The translations under genes were made by a program, and so were the position numbers. From assembly GCA_963971305.1 (NCBI GenBank), contig OZ020303.1, positions 35,204,106-35,268,105 of the forward strand: 64,000 bases of DNA. The letters run 5' to 3'. Positions within the stretch are counted from its first letter, which is position 1, and each line of letters begins with the position of its first letter. The notes beneath the pieces were generated by a model that was not told where the DNA came from, searched no databases, and saw only the letters and a program-made list of their open reading frames with translations. Shown piece after piece: positions 42,001 to 48,000 of this stretch. This DNA comes from Arcuatula senhousia. Lineage: Eukaryota > Mollusca > Bivalvia > Mytilida > Mytilidae.

Positions 42001-45000
42001 TCATAATACACATTTCTATCACAAAATAATTTTGGTCGACAGGTGTGGCCCAATTCATCTTCATCGATTTATACATGAAAATCAAGGAAATCTGTCACAA
42101 ATTGTTATTTTTCACAAAATAGTATATTTTTTACATCACTATTCTCCTTATTTATAAACAATTGAAGAAAAAAATATTGAAATTCATGAAATATAAAGAC
42201 AAATGAACATTCATGCAGCAACTACCAGCAGATATATCAAAGTTGAAGTTTTGGGCCATTTTGGGGCCTTCGTGGCTCTACTCCATTGAAGACCGCAATT
42301 GTTTTGACTTTGTCCAGGCATTTCAATTTTAAAATGTTGGGTAAAACCAGGTTTTATGGTGCGCCAAACGTTCCCCCTTTCATCTTTGGGTCCGGTAGCT
42401 ACACAAAATACAACACGGTTGTGAAGACATAGTAGGGATGTTTGGGTGATCATCTCAGCACAACAACCATGCAGCCAAACACTAATCAAAACAATCTCTT
42501 GTCATTTCGTCTAACATGATTTTGATTTTCTCCACCAGTAGCTGATAACGGAGGAAGATTTTTTTAAGGGATCGGATGAGACTTATTTTCTTATAACCTT
42601 GGTCGAACATGTTTGACATGTTGTCTGTTTTTGTCCCGTTCCTGTTGGTGTTTGCTGGTTTTGTCTCTGCCCTTTCGGACTACCCCATTGGTACCTCTGC
42701 TTCTTTCGAATCGTGGGTCACGGAGAAAGCGGTGTTCGATCAAAAAGTCTGCTGAAAAATGTGTACAAGCCCTGGCATATCTATTATTCTATCTAACTCA
42801 CAAGGTTGGGCGGATACTAACTTTCTCTGTCTTCAAGGTGAGATTTGAACGAAGAAGTTCGAAATAATTGACCTGTTACCAACCAGGTTAATAAAATAGA
42901 GTAATAATAAGTTGAAGGTTACGTTAAGGGCTAGGGTTAGGGTTATGGTAAGGAATAGGTTACGATAACAGTAAAGGTTAGGGAAAGTGTTGGCGTTATA
43001 GTGAGGGTTAAGGTTAGGGCCAAGGTAAAGTTTAATGTAGAGGTAGGATAGCGTTAATGTTAAGATAAAGGTAAGATCAGGGTAAGGGTAAGATGTTGTG
43101 ATGGATGTTAGCACTAAGACAATAGTACTAGTAAAGGTTAGGTCTAGGATTAGAGTTAGGATAAGGATTGGACGAAAGATAAGGTTAGGGTAGAGTTAAG
43201 GGTAAGAGTTGGATAAAAATATTATTAGTGGTTGCGTGAATTGGTGTCTTACACCATTGCAACACTATAAAGTTTATTTAAAGGCGATGAACATAAAAAA
43301 GATGATAAAATGAACATTAAAATGTAACGATGATGATAAATATGGGGATAGGGTGAGAAACAGTTAATTTGGAAGACCACAGGAAATGGAGAAAGGTGGG
43401 GAGGGTTTGTGAATAAAGACTATGTGGTGTATTACTTGGCGTTCCATAGAGAGGGTTTTTACGTGCATGAAGCGTGACCCCCTCCGTACACATGCGCCCA
43501 CGATGAATGTTACGAGTGAGGTTGTATTTTTAAACTTTTCACCAGTTTCTGTTAATTTGACAAAGTTGGGTTTAAAATAAAGATAGCCACATAAATTTTA
43601 GAAATAATGATAAGAAGGCAGACACAAGGAACAAATAGGACTAAAATGACATTCAGTTATACAGACACAAAGAAATGCTTCGTTTCTTTGGAGAACATTT
43701 GTAAAGAGGAAACGATCAAGTAAAGGCTATTGATCAAATCCTTTTTTCTGACGATCCCCTTAACGACTGTCTCTTAATTATTCTAACATAAGTTTTTGTC
43801 CTTTTTAACTTAAAAAAGCACTAACAAAGATATTAAAGACGAATAAAATCTGACTTAAGACATTTACCTATTCTATTGTGAACTGATAAAATCGTAGGTT
43901 GTCATTAGAGACAGCAAACTTGCAGCGAGACAATTTCATTGTTAGAATATAATATTACCCGTAAGTCGTTCAGAAATTATTACATTTTTCAAATTCTAAT
44001 TTCGATGCATTGGACTTATAATCTTTGATAATCCCTTTATAACTATATTGCAATAACATTAAAGCCTTCTTTCTTACCATTAATAGTTTATTTCGCTAAA
44101 AGCTAGGATAGCGACGATAAAAATATAAAGATAGACGGGTTAGCAATATAAAGTGTTCCTTAATACTTATCAAAATGACTTCATGGCAAAAAATCTTGAG
44201 AAACCCTAATTAGGTTCTCATTGCTTGGTAATAAATTCTAGATCTTTTTCTCTTCTTCTAGACGACTAAACATTACGCAATTCATTACGGCACGTTTGAC
44301 AAAGAAATGATAACATACCATATTCATACGTATATTTGTTTCCATAAAGAAAAGTGATGTGTACATGACTTGAGATTGCAATATATTGGTAAAATAGAGT
44401 GTCATTGTCATGACAAACAAAATTTTAGCATAGATGTCATGACTTAAACCTTATCAGCTATATAATATGTCTGCTTTTTCTATCTCTAACACTCAGAATT
44501 GATCACAATACGATACAAAATACTAAGATACATGAAAATCGGAATGGTAAAAATCACAATTTCATAAATGTTCTGAGATTTAAAAAAATCCAGAATCATA
44601 AGTCTCAGCTGCTTACAACCCCCAAAAAACAAGAGTAAATAGCAATCGGTTGAATTGTTAAATTGTCCCGACGTTACTTTTCGAGGAAAAGAAGCTTTGG
44701 GCCTCGCACCAACTAGGGGGATGACTGTTATATTATATCGAATATTAACAGGTTACACAAAAAAAAACCCAGAACATTACTTAAGATGTCGCGTGGAAAA
44801 TCGTGACCTTACCATGCGACCCAGCGGTTACCGGTTGACCCAGCAAAATATCACAGACCACGTGACGGCGAAACATAATAAAGGTTTCTTTATGAGTATA
44901 TAACATTGTATTCAATCACTGTCCAAGAAAACAACTATTAAAGTTTGAAAAAGATGCAAGCATTTTAAAAAAAAACAAAAGACAGGAAGTAAAAAGAATA

Positions 45001-48000
45001 AACTACTATTGAAATGTAGATGTTGTATAATCTTTATTTAGGATTTTAAGTCTACAGGGATATATATGAATTTAAGTGGCTTATATTTAAACCACTTTGT
45101 AATAAAAACCAGGACATGACATTTCCTTTTATTGCCTGGAACTTTGTTGTCAATTCGATTTCTAATAAGATTATGTAATGGTAAATGAATGTTTTCAATA
45201 AGTCGTCTATATTTGTGGACAAAAATAGTCAAAAACAATTCAATATGATTATTCTTTACCTATTACTTTGTGTAATGAAAAACGCAAAAAGATATTATGG
45301 CTTTTCATTTATTTTAGACAATGAATTTAATATAGATCACATTACCAGGTACCATGTTGCATAACTTACACGGCCTGGCCTTATAACAAAGACTCCACTG
45401 CACCAAATAGCCTATTCAGACTCAACTACCAAGCAACTGCCATGATAAACAACGAATGACATCACTGCCAAACTGAACCTTTGACACAGTATGTTATTAA
45501 ATATTAGAAGGTCCACTGTCTTTACTAACAAGTGACCCAATTTTCCAACCACTGACCTCATTTGGATAAGAAAAACCCTGCCATTTGCAAACTTTTGTAA
45601 CAAATGGCATTTTCTACTTTGTATTTTGACACCATAAAACCCCAAATCTCTTCAAAACTTTGTGTGAAATTTTCGAGATTAATCTTTTCAATTTGAGTAA
45701 ATTTGGAGTTGAGGTGTATAGAGAAAAAATAACAAACAACTAACACTAGTTATCTAGTAATTGGTAAGGATGTGAGCTTTATATCTAGACGCTATTAAGC
45801 CATATTTTAATGCATGTGTTTCAATGTAATTTAAGTTCTGAATAGGTTTCATTTATTGTGTTATCAATCTTCTATTTTCTAGGGTTTAAAAAAACCAAAA
45901 AGTCCTTACTAGACCGTCGAGAAGCAGACCGAATTTAAAACGATACTATTATTTTCTTATAGTGTGTCAAATTTTTAAAATGGGGCTAAAGTAATGGGGA
46001 GTCTTCTGGCAGTTTTATTTCATTTTCATATAAAAGTTGAGATAATGGAGTATAAACTAACTGATAATCTTTTCTAACAGAAGAACATACCAAAATTGCT
46101 TGCTTAAAGTTAAACAAAACGTTCTAGATAAAGACATGACAGAATCATCCAATTGGCAACTGACAGCTCCTGACTGTGTCAGGCAGTCTACTTCCAAGGC
46201 AATCCCATTCGATAGGTTATCAGCAGGAAATCTAAGACTTCCTTAGGTGGATAACAACTCTGAAAATATTGATGTAGAAACTAGTGTTGCTGGTTAAATA
46301 TAGAGTTTCTGTAAACCTTAGACAGAAAATAGATTTCATCTTGTATTTGTTATAGGAGTTAATTGTCGAGATCTTTTCAAAGTCGTTTCTATTTACAGTG
46401 GCATTCATATTCCTGTATCTTTTGCCATCAATATTTCAATGCATATTCTTTGTAAAATTAAGATAAATTGTCGATCGGTTGTTGGAACTGGAAACTGTTA
46501 TAATTTGTATGTGTTCAATACAATATCGGTATTTTATCTTTGTTAAAGTAACTTTTGGGGTTTCGTATAAAATATATATAGGTTATTGTTATTTTAGACA
46601 AGAGATTTTGAATATAAACCAATCAAAACATGAATTCATGTGTGCTTTTTTTATTGTCAGCATTATTTTGTTATGGATGAATGATTATTGGATCAAAGAA
46701 ATGCAAAAAGTGTCAAAAAAGGCATTGAAGTCCGAAAAGACAAAGGGAAAACTAGGTTTCAGACACCAAACACCCACTTAACAAAACATATATTGTAGAA
46801 CAACTATATGAGACGATAAAAATGTGGAACAAGTGATACGACACAACCAAAATAAAGAAACGGCAATTTTAAAAGTCAAAATGGAAAACAGCCAGCAGTC
46901 AAAACTCTTCAACATGACCAGAGGTCGCTACTTGCCTACCCAAGAATAAAAATATAAGACATTAGATTCAAAACCAATCCCTAAATTATCAACGAAAGAC
47001 CCATTTCTGGACATAGACCATAAAAATATAGATGACAGGGACAAACAAAAGCTTTGACCAGCATTCCTGGCTTAGGACAGGTCTATATAAAATATGGCAG
47101 GGTTAAACTAGTTTTTTGGATCCAACCTTCCCCTTATTGATAATGTAAACAGCAGTCAGCTATGCATACTCACGCAATCATTTATTTATTATATAAGTTC
47201 AGACCTGATTTTCATGAAGACATGCGCCATAAAACTCGGTTTAATCAACCATTTCGTTTGAAATGTCTGTACCAAGTCAGGACCATTGCGGTCCTTAATT
47301 TTTCCGGTATGTTTTCCTTGTTTTGTCTTTTCTCATGGACATTTGAGATTGATCCTCCAAATTTGGTAATTCTTTTATAACCCTCATCTAACTATTTTTT
47401 CTGTCATTCTTAAAATTTGATCCATATTAATTTCAAGATTCACGATTGTAAAGATATACGTTCAAAAAATCTGTTCTATTCTGGCCATGCTGTTAACTTA
47501 ATGGAAATACTGGCATTAACTTTCAACACTTTTTGTGATAATTTTGGTTCACGCAATCAAGTGAGTTCTTGCCCAGTATTCTGCTTTACAGTTTTTTTAT
47601 TGCATCAGTGAAAGCAAATAAAATCCATTAATGAATTGAAAAAAAAATAACTAGAGATGTATGGAAATTTATTAAGCAAACAAACTATGTCAATATTCAA
47701 ATGTTTATAACAAAGTCAGTCAAAACCACAAAGGGTTTAAAGATTTAAGCATTTGAAGGCAGAGTTAGGCCAATGTCTTTTAAGGTGAGTACACATAGAG
47801 CATAAATCTTAAATTTGTCTCATAAACAATTCATAAATCTTGTTAGGTAAAATATTATATATATTTTGCTTCCATAACATGAAGTGCCTCTTTTACATAC
47901 TTCACCTTCTTACGCTGCTTATATTTTACAACTTATTGGATATGCCAGGGCTTGTACAAATTTTTAAGATTTTTTTTTATTTCCACACCACTGTCACCGT

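Noticed and set aside
42833..43114. 93-codon minus-strand frame rich in Thr/Leu/Asn/Tyr
   Set aside because: It is the translation of the degenerate telomere-like array.
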